Source: Paeniglutamicibacter sulfureus
Lineage (GTDB): Bacteria; Actinomycetota; Actinomycetes; Actinomycetales; Micrococcaceae
Reading direction: 5' to 3'
Length of the DNA stretch: 64,000 nucleotides
Assembly: GCF_039535115.1 (NCBI RefSeq)
Contig: NZ_BAAAWO010000001.1
Span: 4,464,001-4,528,000, forward strand
Shown here: positions 34,318 through 43,421 of the stretch, piece by piece
Numbering within the stretch: the stretch's first letter is position 1
How the letters are laid out: each line of letters starts with the position of its first letter
The notes under the pieces: generated by a model
What the model was told of the DNA's origin: nothing
What the model saw: only the letters and a program-made list of their open reading frames with translations
Database searches by the model: none
Made by a program: the position numbers and the translations under genes

Positions 34318-37300
34318 GTGGCCGATCTGGGGGCCTTTGAGCATGACGTTGCATTTGATTTCGGTACCGCCGATGCGTTGATTGGCGCGTTCCGAGCCGC
34401 GGCGTCGAAGATCGAGGGGCAGGCCGGATCGCGGTCATCTCTGGTGGCCACGGCACGCACGGACTTCAAGGGCCATTTCTCCCAGTTGTTTGCAGACAAT
34501 GCCAGCGTTGCCTCTTCCGACGCGATCGAACTGGCTGCGCGGCTCCGGGAGGCCGCCGATGGTGCGAAGCAGCTGAAAGAGCAGGCAAGCAGCGAAAACG
34601 AGCGCCGGCGCCTGGCCAGGGAATGGAAACAGCGGAAGGATGAACGCGACGCCAATATCTTCTTCAACGCCGTGGACGCGGTCTTCGGGGAGGAAGATCC
34701 ACCGGTCGGCCCGCCGTCCGCCCCGGTCTCGGTACGGGCATCCGAGCCGCAGACTGGAGTGCGCCAAAACCCGAATCCGGGCAACGGCGGCGGAGGCGGT
34801 GGCGGAACCTCGGCAGCCCGGCCCAGCGACCTGCGGTCCTTCGCCACCGGATCAGCGAACCTGAACTCGAACCTGGCCGGCCTGCCCGGCTCCCTGCGCG
34901 GGCACCTGGCCGACTTCTCGGCCCGCTGCTCCTACGGCCGGCTCAGCGCCGGTCCGGTGGTTCGCGGATTCGAAAAGTGGCTTGACGCCAACGAGCAGGA
35001 CGTGTTGTGGGCGCGCACCATCGCCAACGCGTTTGCCGCCGCGGGCGGGGAAGGCAACGTCTCGCAGCTGTCGGACGCCTCGCTGTTGGCGGCGCTGGCT
35101 TCCCAAGGGGTCGGCGCGTCCCGCCAAGACCTGACCATCACTCCGGCGCAGGCCTACGGCGGTCCGCCGACGACCGGCTATTCGAACGATCCGGTCAACA
35201 CCTCGACCGGCAACTTCCTGGAACCCGAGGTGGACCTCGGTTTCGCCGGGGCGGCGTCAAGCCTGGCCGCGTCCCGGATGTACAACTCCCTCTCCGAGGC
35301 CACCGGCGTCTTCGGCCCGGGCTGGGCCTCGATCTTCGAGGTGCGCCTGGACCTTGGCGACGAGGGTGCCTCCCTGGTCCTGCCCGACGGGCGCGAGGTG
35401 CGTTTTCCGCGGCTGGGCGAGGGCTGGGACCGGGCGGACGGGGAGAACTGGTGGCTCCAACGCCAAGCTTGGGCCACCTCCGGCGCTCCGGCCAATGAGG
35501 GCACCGAAACCCAACACGTGGAGCCGGCCGGAGTACTGGTTGCCTCGGACAATGCAGGGGGCCGATGGGTATTCACCGCCTCCGGCACCTGGCTGTCCAC
35601 GGACCGCGGTCCGGGCACCGGCATCACCGCACACCACGACGCCCATGGACGCGTCACCGGGCTTGAGCATGAACGCGGCCGCTGGGTCCGTGCCGAATAC
35701 TCCGGCGAGCCGGATGACGGCGGGCGGATTATCAGGCTCGAGGCCTCGGACGGTCGCCGGGTGGACTTCTCCTACGACGCCTCCGGGAAATTGGTCGCCG
35801 CGGCCGGCCCGGGCGGAACCCGCACCTACCGGTGGAACGAAGCCGGACTGATCGAAGCCGTCATCGATGCCGCCGGGGTAGCCGAGGCCGTGAACACCTA
35901 CGACGCCCGGCGCCGGGTGCTCACCCAGGTCTCGGCCTTCGGGCGCACCACCCGCTTTGCCTACTTGCCCGGCCGGCTGACAGTGGTCTCGGACCAAGAC
36001 GGAAGCCGCTCCAACACCTGGATTGCCGATGCCAAGGGCCGGCTCGTCGGGGTCATCGACGGGCAGGACAAACGCCAGTCGATGGCTTATGACCGGTGGG
36101 GAAACCTGGTTTCCGCCACCGAACGCGACGGCAGCCTGAGCGTGCACGCCTATGACGAGCGCGGCCGGCGCATCCGCACCCTGACCCCGACCGGGGCGGA
36201 ATTCAACTTTGGCTACGATGCCGCGGACCGGCCCCTGACCGTGGTCAGCGGCACCGGCGCGGTCGTGACGTACGAATATGCGGATGACTCCGCGCGCAAC
36301 CCGAACGTGGTCATCGACCCGGAGGGCGGGCGCACCGAGCTCGACTGGCGCGACGGGCTGCTGGTGCGCATCACCGACCCGACCGGGGTCATGCTGGACT
36401 TCGCCCACGACCGATTCGGGGACCTGAAGGGCATCACCAACGCCTTCGGAAACACCGCACGGCTGCACCGCGATGAGGCCGGCCGGGTCACCGAGGCCGT
36501 CTCCCCGGGCGGTGCCCGCACCTCCTACCTCTATGACGGCTCCGGGCGGCTGACGTCGCGTCGCGACGCGGACGGTGCGCTGTGGCGCTTCGAATACGCG
36601 CCCGGCGGCGCCCTGGCCGTCATCACCGATCCGCTGGGGGGACGCACGGTGATGGAGCACGGTGCCCACGGCGCGCTGGAACGCACCGTGGATCCGCTGG
36701 GCCGGGCGGTCACCCGCCGGTTCGACGACCTGGGCCGAGTGGCCTCCCTGGCGCTTTCCGACGGCGCCGAATGGCGGTTCGCCCACGACACGCTCTCCCG
36801 GCTGACCGGGATCACCGACCCGGAGGGCAACACCTGGGCACGCGAGTACGGGGTGAACGGGGAGCTGGCCGCGGTTCTCGATCCCACCGGGGTGCGCCAG
36901 GAGTTCTCCGCGGACCCGGCCGCCGGCGCGTTCAGCGTGGCCGACGAATTTGAGCGCGGCACGCTGCGCTGCGACGAATACGGCCGCCCGGTCGCCTCCG
37001 AGCAAGCCGACGGCAGCAGCGAGCTGGCCACCTATGACATGTGCGGACGCGTGGTCGAGCTCGTCGACGGCGAGGGCGGGCTCACCCGGCTCGAACGCGA
37101 CGCAGCCGGCCGGGTGACGGCACAGGTGTCACCGACCGGGGCAGTGACCCGCATCGAATACGACGCTGCCGGACGCGCGTGCGCCAACATCGACGCCTCC
37201 GGGGCGCGCACCACCCTGGCCTATGACGCTGATTCCCGCATCATCGCCCGCACCTTCCCCGACGGGCAGGCCGAGCGGATCCGCTACGACGCGATGGGCC

Positions 37301-39786
37301 GGGTCATCTCCCGCAGCCTGCCCTCGCGCGGCACCGCCCGCTACGACTACGACAAGGCAGGCCGGCTCATCGGGGCCGCCGACGCGGTGTTCGGTCTCCG
37401 CCGCTTCCGCTACGACGCCGCGGGCCAGCTCACCGAGGCCGTGAACGGGCTCGGCGGGGTGACCAGATACGACTACGACGAACGCGGCCGCCTGGTATCC
37501 ACCACCGACCCGCTGGGTTCGGTGGTGCGCCGCGCCTACGACCAGGGGGACCGGGTCGTGTCCGAAACCGACCCGCTGGGCCGCACCACGACGGCCGGCT
37601 ACGACGCGGCCGGCCGGCCGCTCTGGCAGCAGACCCCCGACGGACAGCGCATCGCGTGGGGTTACGACGCGGCGGGGCGGCTTGCCACCACTTCGCTGGA
37701 CGGGCGAACCCTGGTCCGGATCGAGCGCGATGCGCGCGAGCGCAGCGTGCGCATCACCGACAGCACCCGCCCCAACGGAACGGCCGCCCTGCACGAGCTG
37801 CGCTTCAACCGGCGAGGCCAGCTGGTCGCCCGCACCCGCGACGGTGCCGGCGTGGCCTGGGAATACGACGCTGACGGGCGGCGCACCGCACTGTTGGATC
37901 CGCAGGGCGCACGCACCGGGTACCGGCACGACGCCGCGGGCCGCCTGGCGGCCGTCGACCATCCCGTGTTCGGCACCATCACCTACGCGTACGACGCGGC
38001 CGGGAAGCTCCTGGGCGCCAGCGCCGGGGAGATCCTGCAGGGCTGGGACTACGAGGCCGGCGCGCTGGTGCGCCACACGGTGACCACCCCCGACGGGGTC
38101 GAGGCAACCGAGCTGGTGCGCGACGCTGACGGGCGCATCGCCGCGATCCGCACCGGCGGGACCGAGACGCGCTACGCCTATGACGGCGCCTGCCAGCTGG
38201 AACGCATGCAGGGCGCCGACGGAACCGTGACCACGTGGCGCTACGACGCGGCGGGCCGGCTTGCCGCCGAGACCGCCAACGGGCACACCACCGCCTCCAC
38301 CTACGACGCGGCCGGCCAGCTGTTGGCCACCGCCACCGACGCGGGGACGACCGAATACACCTATGACGCCTCGGGCCGGCGCACCGCCGGCACGGGACCG
38401 GAAGGCACCACCCGATATGGGTGGTCCGGCCTGGGCACCCTGCGCACGGTGGAGCACACCGGTCCGCAGGGCCCCGGAACGCTGCACACGCTGTGGGTGG
38501 ATGCACTGGGTGAACTGGCCGAGGTGGATGGCACCGCGCTCTGGTGGGACACTGCGGAATACGCCCCGCGCGTGGTCTCCGTCGGCGACCGCTCGGTCAC
38601 CGCCCTACCCGGCGGCCTGGCCGCGGTGGACGGCACCCTGCTGGGTGCCGGGTGGCGCGGCGCGCACCCGACCGAGGCGACAAACCCCTGGGCCATGGCC
38701 GCCGGCACCGTGCCGGGCCTGCCGGAAGGCCTGGGCATCGGGGCCAACGGCGGGGTGCAGGTGGCGGGCCTGGATTGGCTCGGCGCCCGCGCCTACGACC
38801 CATCCACGCGCGGGTTCCTCTCCGTGGATCCGCTGGATCCGGTGGCCGGCGCAGGCTGGGCATCCAACCCCTACTCCTACGCGGGCAACGACCCGCTGCA
38901 CGCCATCGACCCCTTGGGCCTGCGCCCGGTGACCGAGGCCGAGCTGACGGCCTACCGGGAATCGAACAACGGCGCCCTGGCCGCGGCCGGGGACTGGATG
39001 GGCGAGCACTGGGAATACTTTGCCGGCGGGGCCATGGTCGTGGCCGGCGGCGTGCTGATGGCCACCGGTGTGGGCGGTCCCGTGGGCATGGCGCTTATCG
39101 GTGCCGGTGCCGACGTCATTATCCAGAAAGCGACCACGGGCGACGTGAACTGGGGGCAGACCGCGGTCATGGCTGTCACCGGCGGCCTGGGCGGTGCCAT
39201 GGCGGTTGGACGCCTCGGTGCTGCCGGCGTAACCGGCATGAGGGCGGCGGTCGCAGAGGGGGTTGCCTCCGGTGCGGCGTCCGGCGGTGCCGGAAGCGCG
39301 TACACCTATGCAAGCGGGCCGGGCCCGCACACGCCGGGAGGCTTCCTGCAATCCACCACGCTGGGTACCCTCGGCGGCGGAATCATGGGCGGGGCCGGTG
39401 GCGGCGTTGGCCAGAAGATCACCGGGCGGCTCCTTGCACCGCTGACCACCCGTCCACAGGCCGACACCGTCGTGATGGGCCGTTGGATGGAGGGGCGTGT
39501 CAAGCCCTTCGCAAATGCAAACGAATACGGTTACTACAATGCGACGCCCGAACGCCTCCACAATTATTTGCTGGAGCATGGTTCCAAGGAATTTACCGAT
39601 AGCGTCGACTTGCAGTTCAATAAACTATGGATCGCGCACCAGATGAAACAGGGCAAGAGGATTGTGGATATCGGTCAACCGAGTACTGACAGCGACTTCT
39701 ACAATCTCGAGACCCAAATGGTTTCGGGATATCCAAGGTATGAGGAGAACTATCTTCCGGCGGTTGACCTGAGGGGCGGAAATTGA
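34318..39786 (+). CDS. RHS/YD-repeat polymorphic toxin
   Basis: A protein of about 1822 residues. Residues 1-120 form a WXG/LXG-like helical export head. A Gly/Pro linker follows, then a DUF6531-type opening (GYSNDPVNTSTGNFLEPEVD) and some 1200 residues of YD repeats (many G-R-x-x-x-x-Y-D-x-x-G-R units) that build a closed shell. The RHS core ends with RGFLSVDPLD, NPYSYAGNDPLHAIDPLGL near residue 1535. Hydrophobic Gly/Ala segments follow, and a roughly 105-residue variable C-terminus (from VMGRWMEGRVKPFANANEYG) forms the toxin. The GTG at 34318 has GAGGGAG six bases upstream; the ATG at 34303 is the alternative. The C-terminal 300 bases are lower in GC, as expected for exchanged toxin tips. 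No toxin family was recognised. Confidence 0.9.
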   Translation: MADLGAFEHDVAFDFGTADALIGAFRAAASKIEGQAGSRSSLVATARTDFKGHFSQLFADNASVASSDAIELAARLREAADGAKQLKEQASSENERRRLAREWKQRKDERDANIFFNAVDAVFGEEDPPVGPPSAPVSVRASEPQTGVRQNPNPGNGGGGGGGTSAARPSDLRSFATGSANLNSNLAGLPGSLRGHLADFSARCSYGRLSAGPVVRGFEKWLDANEQDVLWARTIANAFAAAGGEGNVSQLSDASLLAALASQGVGASRQDLTITPAQAYGGPPTTGYSNDPVNTSTGNFLEPEVDLGFAGAASSLAASRMYNSLSEATGVFGPGWASIFEVRLDLGDEGASLVLPDGREVRFPRLGEGWDRADGENWWLQRQAWATSGAPANEGTETQHVEPAGVLVASDNAGGRWVFTASGTWLSTDRGPGTGITAHHDAHGRVTGLEHERGRWVRAEYSGEPDDGGRIIRLEASDGRRVDFSYDASGKLVAAAGPGGTRTYRWNEAGLIEAVIDAAGVAEAVNTYDARRRVLTQVSAFGRTTRFAYLPGRLTVVSDQDGSRSNTWIADAKGRLVGVIDGQDKRQSMAYDRWGNLVSATERDGSLSVHAYDERGRRIRTLTPTGAEFNFGYDAADRPLTVVSGTGAVVTYEYADDSARNPNVVIDPEGGRTELDWRDGLLVRITDPTGVMLDFAHDRFGDLKGITNAFGNTARLHRDEAGRVTEAVSPGGARTSYLYDGSGRLTSRRDADGALWRFEYAPGGALAVITDPLGGRTVMEHGAHGALERTVDPLGRAVTRRFDDLGRVASLALSDGAEWRFAHDTLSRLTGITDPEGNTWAREYGVNGELAAVLDPTGVRQEFSADPAAGAFSVADEFERGTLRCDEYGRPVASEQADGSSELATYDMCGRVVELVDGEGGLTRLERDAAGRVTAQVSPTGAVTRIEYDAAGRACANIDASGARTTLAYDADSRIIARTFPDGQAERIRYDAMGRVISRSLPSRGTARYDYDKAGRLIGAADAVFGLRRFRYDAAGQLTEAVNGLGGVTRYDYDERGRLVSTTDPLGSVVRRAYDQGDRVVSETDPLGRTTTAGYDAAGRPLWQQTPDGQRIAWGYDAAGRLATTSLDGRTLVRIERDARERSVRITDSTRPNGTAALHELRFNRRGQLVARTRDGAGVAWEYDADGRRTALLDPQGARTGYRHDAAGRLAAVDHPVFGTITYAYDAAGKLLGASAGEILQGWDYEAGALVRHTVTTPDGVEATELVRDADGRIAAIRTGGTETRYAYDGACQLERMQGADGTVTTWRYDAAGRLAAETANGHTTASTYDAAGQLLATATDAGTTEYTYDASGRRTAGTGPEGTTRYGWSGLGTLRTVEHTGPQGPGTLHTLWVDALGELAEVDGTALWWDTAEYAPRVVSVGDRSVTALPGGLAAVDGTLLGAGWRGAHPTEATNPWAMAAGTVPGLPEGLGIGANGGVQVAGLDWLGARAYDPSTRGFLSVDPLDPVAGAGWASNPYSYAGNDPLHAIDPLGLRPVTEAELTAYRESNNGALAAAGDWMGEHWEYFAGGAMVVAGGVLMATGVGGPVGMALIGAGADVIIQKATTGDVNWGQTAVMAVTGGLGGAMAVGRLGAAGVTGMRAAVAEGVASGAASGGAGSAYTYASGPGPHTPGGFLQSTTLGTLGGGIMGGAGGGVGQKITGRLLAPLTTRPQADTVVMGRWMEGRVKPFANANEYGYYNATPERLHNYLLEHGSKEFTDSVDLQFNKLWIAHQMKQGKRIVDIGQPSTDSDFYNLETQMVSGYPRYEENYLPAVDLRGGN

Positions 39787-40682
39787 GTCAGCTGCGGGCG
39801 GACCATGGCGTGGCCTATGCACTGCGGGAGATCGTGCTTCCGCGAAGGCTGTTCAGGTCGATCAGATTATTTGAAATTGCCGGAGTGCCGCAAGGGGCCG
39901 AAGTTGCGGCCTTCAGCGTTCGCACGCCCTTCCCTGTGGCATTCATGACCGGAAACAGCTGGCCGGCTGTTTTGCTGGGAAAGGGCAACCAGCTGGACGA
40001 GCAAGCCGCCCAGGACCTGCTTCGTCGAGGGCAGGCAGCGTCTGTTCCATCAAGCCACCTCTTGCCCAGGAGTGAACGCACCTCACCCTGGGTGGCCACT
40101 CATGACAGGGCACCGTCCGTGGTGTCGCCAGTGCCTGAAGGGCCGGAGCGCAGCCTACTCATGGCGGCGCAATGGGTTGCCGAGTGGTTCAGCCATCTCG
40201 TCTCGGCACCGGTCACGCAACGGGTTTACGCATTGGTTGCCGAAGGGCGGCCACAGGATGCGATTCAGGCACTGGCCACGGCGGCTGTCGATGAAGAAAT
40301 CGCGGTTCCACGCAGGTATCTCGAGGCGATGAGGCGTTTGGTCGACCGGGCGGGCATGAACAAGGACCTTCTTTGGCCAGTCGAGGGTCTGGTCCCGAGC
40401 GATGACCGGGCCTGGTCGTGGGCGGAACTCGTGGATGTTCCCCGCGTACGGGTTCGGTGGCTGGGTGCACCCCAGACCGTAAAGCAACGCTTGTGTGAAA
40501 TTGAGTTCACGCCCCGAGGGACGTCCGTTCCGGAGTGGACGAGGACGGTGGACAAAAGCAGTGCCCTTATCGAGTCGTTGCTCGGCCGGGAATTCGGCAG
40601 TGAAGTAAATATTCAAATGGCTGATGACCGGTTTAACGAGGAACCCAGATGGATCTCCCTATTTCCCCAGGACAATATCTGA
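39783..40682 (+). CDS. probable immunity protein for the RHS toxin
   Basis: A 299-residue soluble protein that I do not recognise. Its TTG start overlaps the RHS stop (TTGA), the close coupling seen for cognate immunity genes, and composition changes with the toxin tip. It has an N-terminal alpha/beta part (IRLFEIAGVPQGAEVAAFSV) and a helical middle (LLMAAQWVAEWFSHLVSAPV). It ends in a beta-rich domain (VRVRWLGAPQTVKQRLCEIE). At almost 300 residues it is large for an immunity protein, so a second role, for example as export chaperone or adaptor, is possible. The call rests on position. Confidence 0.65.
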   Translation: MSQLRADHGVAYALREIVLPRRLFRSIRLFEIAGVPQGAEVAAFSVRTPFPVAFMTGNSWPAVLLGKGNQLDEQAAQDLLRRGQAASVPSSHLLPRSERTSPWVATHDRAPSVVSPVPEGPERSLLMAAQWVAEWFSHLVSAPVTQRVYALVAEGRPQDAIQALATAAVDEEIAVPRRYLEAMRRLVDRAGMNKDLLWPVEGLVPSDDRAWSWAELVDVPRVRVRWLGAPQTVKQRLCEIEFTPRGTSVPEWTRTVDKSSALIESLLGREFGSEVNIQMADDRFNEEPRWISLFPQDNI

Positions 40683-40868
40683 CGGTCTGCTGGCATGCAT
40701 GAGAGCAGACACTAGCTCAAGGGGGCTCGTTGAGCCTGAGGGCACATCCGGGTAGTTTCTGCAGTCCACCATCTCACCCACGCCGGTTTCAGTCCCGGAG
40801 TCAGGCAAACACCGGGCGGTCCCGTTCTCATCGAGAATGAATCCAGCCGGTCACACGTTAGGAGCAGC

Positions 40869-42935
40869 ATGCCCGTTTGGAGTGGATGCAATTGGCAACT
40901 GGTCAATGGCGAGGACACCCAGGCGTGCCTTGGCGTGAGCTTCGGGATGGGGCTGCTCGATGAGCAGGTCGAGGCGGCGGGCACGCTGTCCGCAGCGCTG
41001 GCGGCACTGCGCACCGAACTGGCCCGACCCGTCGAATTGAGCCCGGGGCAGGTGGCACTTCCCGAGGTCACGGCACTGCTGGGGAGTGATACCGCAACCG
41101 TGACCGTCCGCGGGACGACCGAGGCAGTGGCCGCGTCCTGGAACCGGCTCCCCGCAGTGTTCAGGTCCGGGAGCATCCCCGAGAACACCGACCCCATCCA
41201 TGTCGAGGAATCGTTCTGGCCCGCCGACCTGGTGCAACGCACCGGTTCGAATGCGGCCGCGTTCACGTCCTTCCACGTGTATCCCGAAAATCTGCATGAT
41301 CGGGCCCGAACCGTCCTCGCGCAGCTGGATCCTTCCGCCGGTCGAACCCGCGCGGTGTTCTTCACCAACGACCAGTCGCTGATCGGGCACGTGTACCCGG
41401 TGAAGCAGAACGACAGCGCACCCTTGGCCGGGACATGGGCCGACGGCACCCCCAAACGCTCTGCGATGCACGGTTTCCACACCGGGCCGGCAGCCACGGA
41501 TCCGTTGTCCACGACTGCCGTGGGCAACGCCCCGGGCGTGGTGCTGGGGAACAACATCCCGGTGTTGCTTTCGGTCATGGTGCCGCGCTCCGCGGCGGGA
41601 TTCCTGGCCGCGCAGTTGCTCAATCGCCAGCTGGCGCACCGACGCGGCGGCATCGTCAGCGGAACCTTCAAATCCGGGGTGGAATTCATCGGTGCAGGCG
41701 CCGAGTTTTGTGCCGTTTTCCTGAGCGAGGAGATGCTGCCGGAGCGGGAACGGCGGCTCCTGCTCGAAGACTTCGCCACGTCGATGACGCAGATTCCCGA
41801 CGCCTGGATTGGCGACATTTTGGCGTACGCCGGCACCGGGGGATCCGATCGGCTGCAACGCGAGCGTGCCCTCGTGGGGCTCGGTGCCGACCCCGCACCC
41901 GATGTCGCCGACATCCGGGCCGCCGTGGCGCGCTCATCCTCCAGCCTGCACCTGGCCGTCGATCCGGTGGCTCCGGGTGCCAGAGGCAGGCAGCGGGCCA
42001 ACGAGCGGTCGGCAGGGACCAACACGGCGGCCATCAACGAACTCAGGCTGCCCATCGGAGGCTACAGCCGCAGATACAAGTCCTGGGCGCCCCGAGGTTT
42101 TCAAGGCGCTCCGCTGCCCGTCATCCCGGCACTGGTCATTGGCCGGGAAGCCATCTTCATCGAGCAGTGGCAGCAGTTGCGGATGCCGGGGGCCACTGCC
42201 GGAAACGCTGCCGATGCGAACAACCTGCTGGCGGTCCTCGAAGACGGCCTGGGCAACCTCTTTGTGCTGGACGACAAGCTGCGCATGGCCATGATCTACC
42301 CGGACCTGTACTTCAGGTCCAAGGCCCTGCGCAGGGCGTTGGACCAGCGCCTGGCCGGAGCGCCGCGACTGAGGATGAAGTCCAAGCGCACGGCATCCGA
42401 TGTGGCCGAGTGGCGTCGGCGTCGGCGCCGCTCGGTCGGCATCGCAACGGGCCTCGTGGCGGCGCTCTTGGGAGGCCTGGTCGCGATGGCGGTGGTGCAG
42501 GGCGACAGGGCGGAGCCAATTCGCGACTGGATCAACATTTCCGAAACGGCCACGCTGGACAACGGGACCACGATCACGGCCACGCGGTTCGACATCCAGC
42601 ACCCGACGATCGACCAAAGCGAATACGTGGTCAACGTGGAAGTGAATTTCTGTGCCGGCGGGGACACCCGGATCGGCGACCTGGCACCCGATGCCCAGCG
42701 CCGGGTATCCCCGAAGGACTTCGCGATGCTCAACGACGACTACCTCGAGGCACGTCTGGTCGACAGCGGGAACCAGCTGCGTGAACAGGCCCTGCAACCC
42801 GGCGAATGCGCCATCGGCAACCTGGTCTACCAGGGCCAGTCGCTCGACGTGCCCCGCCTGGCTTACGACAACGCGGCCGGGGACGCAGTGGTCTGGTACA
42901 GCTATGGGAAGGTGCCCGAACAGTATCGGGACTGA
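40869..42935 (+). CDS. large single-TM protein of the RHS island
   Basis: A 688-residue protein that I do not recognise. Residues 1-510 are soluble, with Ala/Gly-rich alpha/beta segments (VPRSAAGFLAAQLLNRQLAH, IVSGTFKSGVEFIGAGAEFC). An arginine cluster (EWRRRRRRSVG) leads into one membrane helix at about 523-543 (IATGLVAALLGGLVAMAVVQ). The last 145 residues, outside the membrane, carry two cysteines (VNFCAGG, GECAIG). The large N-terminal part should be cytoplasmic by the positive-inside rule. The ATG at 40869 follows TAGGAG. It comes right after the RHS/immunity pair and shares their strand, so a role in delivery or anchoring is plausible but unproven. Confidence 0.7.
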   Translation: MPVWSGCNWQLVNGEDTQACLGVSFGMGLLDEQVEAAGTLSAALAALRTELARPVELSPGQVALPEVTALLGSDTATVTVRGTTEAVAASWNRLPAVFRSGSIPENTDPIHVEESFWPADLVQRTGSNAAAFTSFHVYPENLHDRARTVLAQLDPSAGRTRAVFFTNDQSLIGHVYPVKQNDSAPLAGTWADGTPKRSAMHGFHTGPAATDPLSTTAVGNAPGVVLGNNIPVLLSVMVPRSAAGFLAAQLLNRQLAHRRGGIVSGTFKSGVEFIGAGAEFCAVFLSEEMLPERERRLLLEDFATSMTQIPDAWIGDILAYAGTGGSDRLQRERALVGLGADPAPDVADIRAAVARSSSSLHLAVDPVAPGARGRQRANERSAGTNTAAINELRLPIGGYSRRYKSWAPRGFQGAPLPVIPALVIGREAIFIEQWQQLRMPGATAGNAADANNLLAVLEDGLGNLFVLDDKLRMAMIYPDLYFRSKALRRALDQRLAGAPRLRMKSKRTASDVAEWRRRRRRSVGIATGLVAALLGGLVAMAVVQGDRAEPIRDWINISETATLDNGTTITATRFDIQHPTIDQSEYVVNVEVNFCAGGDTRIGDLAPDAQRRVSPKDFAMLNDDYLEARLVDSGNQLREQALQPGECAIGNLVYQGQSLDVPRLAYDNAAGDAVVWYSYGKVPEQYRD

Positions 42936-43064
42936 CTCGACCCGGGGGCGCCCGCGCCCCCAGGCGCCGTTGTCGGTGTCGAACCGGATATTTCTTGGAT
43001 CTTTTCAATGATTATGAGGCCTGAATCGGCCTAGCAGTACGCGCCATTGAGCCGTTCGGATGTC

Positions 43065-43334
43065 ATGGCTCGCTGCATTCTGCTTCCCATGGTGCTGGTG
43101 ATCGCAGTCGTCGGCCTCCTCTTGGGAGGGCAACAGGACATGGTGCAACTGTTCGGAATGATACTTGCTGCCTTGGTCCTTGACGGCACCTTGGCGTTCG
43201 TGGCGTTCGGCGCCCCCCGATCGAAGCGCTGCAGGGTTCGGGTGGACGACGGGAGCCGGCACCGTTGTGCTTCGTTTTTCCCGGCACCGTCCGGGAACTC
43301 GCCGTTCCTCCACCGAAGGTACACCGGCGAATGA
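43065..43334 (+). CDS. possible small membrane protein, 89 aa
   Basis: In the 486-base gap 42936-43421 an ATG at 43065 opens a frame with two hydrophobic segments (CILLPMVLVIAVVGLLLGG and LFGMILAALVLDGTLAFVAF) and a basic tail. The hydrophobic part is convincing as a membrane hairpin. The ribosome site is weak and the C-terminal third looks non-coding, so the gene may be decayed. The rest of the gap holds nothing I recognise. Confidence 0.35.
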   Translation: MARCILLPMVLVIAVVGLLLGGQQDMVQLFGMILAALVLDGTLAFVAFGAPRSKRCRVRVDDGSRHRCASFFPAPSGNSPFLHRRYTGE

Positions 43335-43421
43335 GGGGGGCAGAGCGCGGGAACCCGCCATTCCCAGGAGCTGCCCATGACCCAAGATGTTGCTCCTCGA
43401 AACTTTGGGTAACCTTGAACG

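Noticed and set aside
35257..38487. Two long antisense frames over the RHS gene
   Set aside because: Mirror of YD-repeat codons; repetitive Val/Gly/His translation without family motifs.
40715..40735. GCTCAA/TTGAGC stem after the immunity gene as a terminator
   Set aside because: Six base pairs, nine-base loop and no T-run; too weak.
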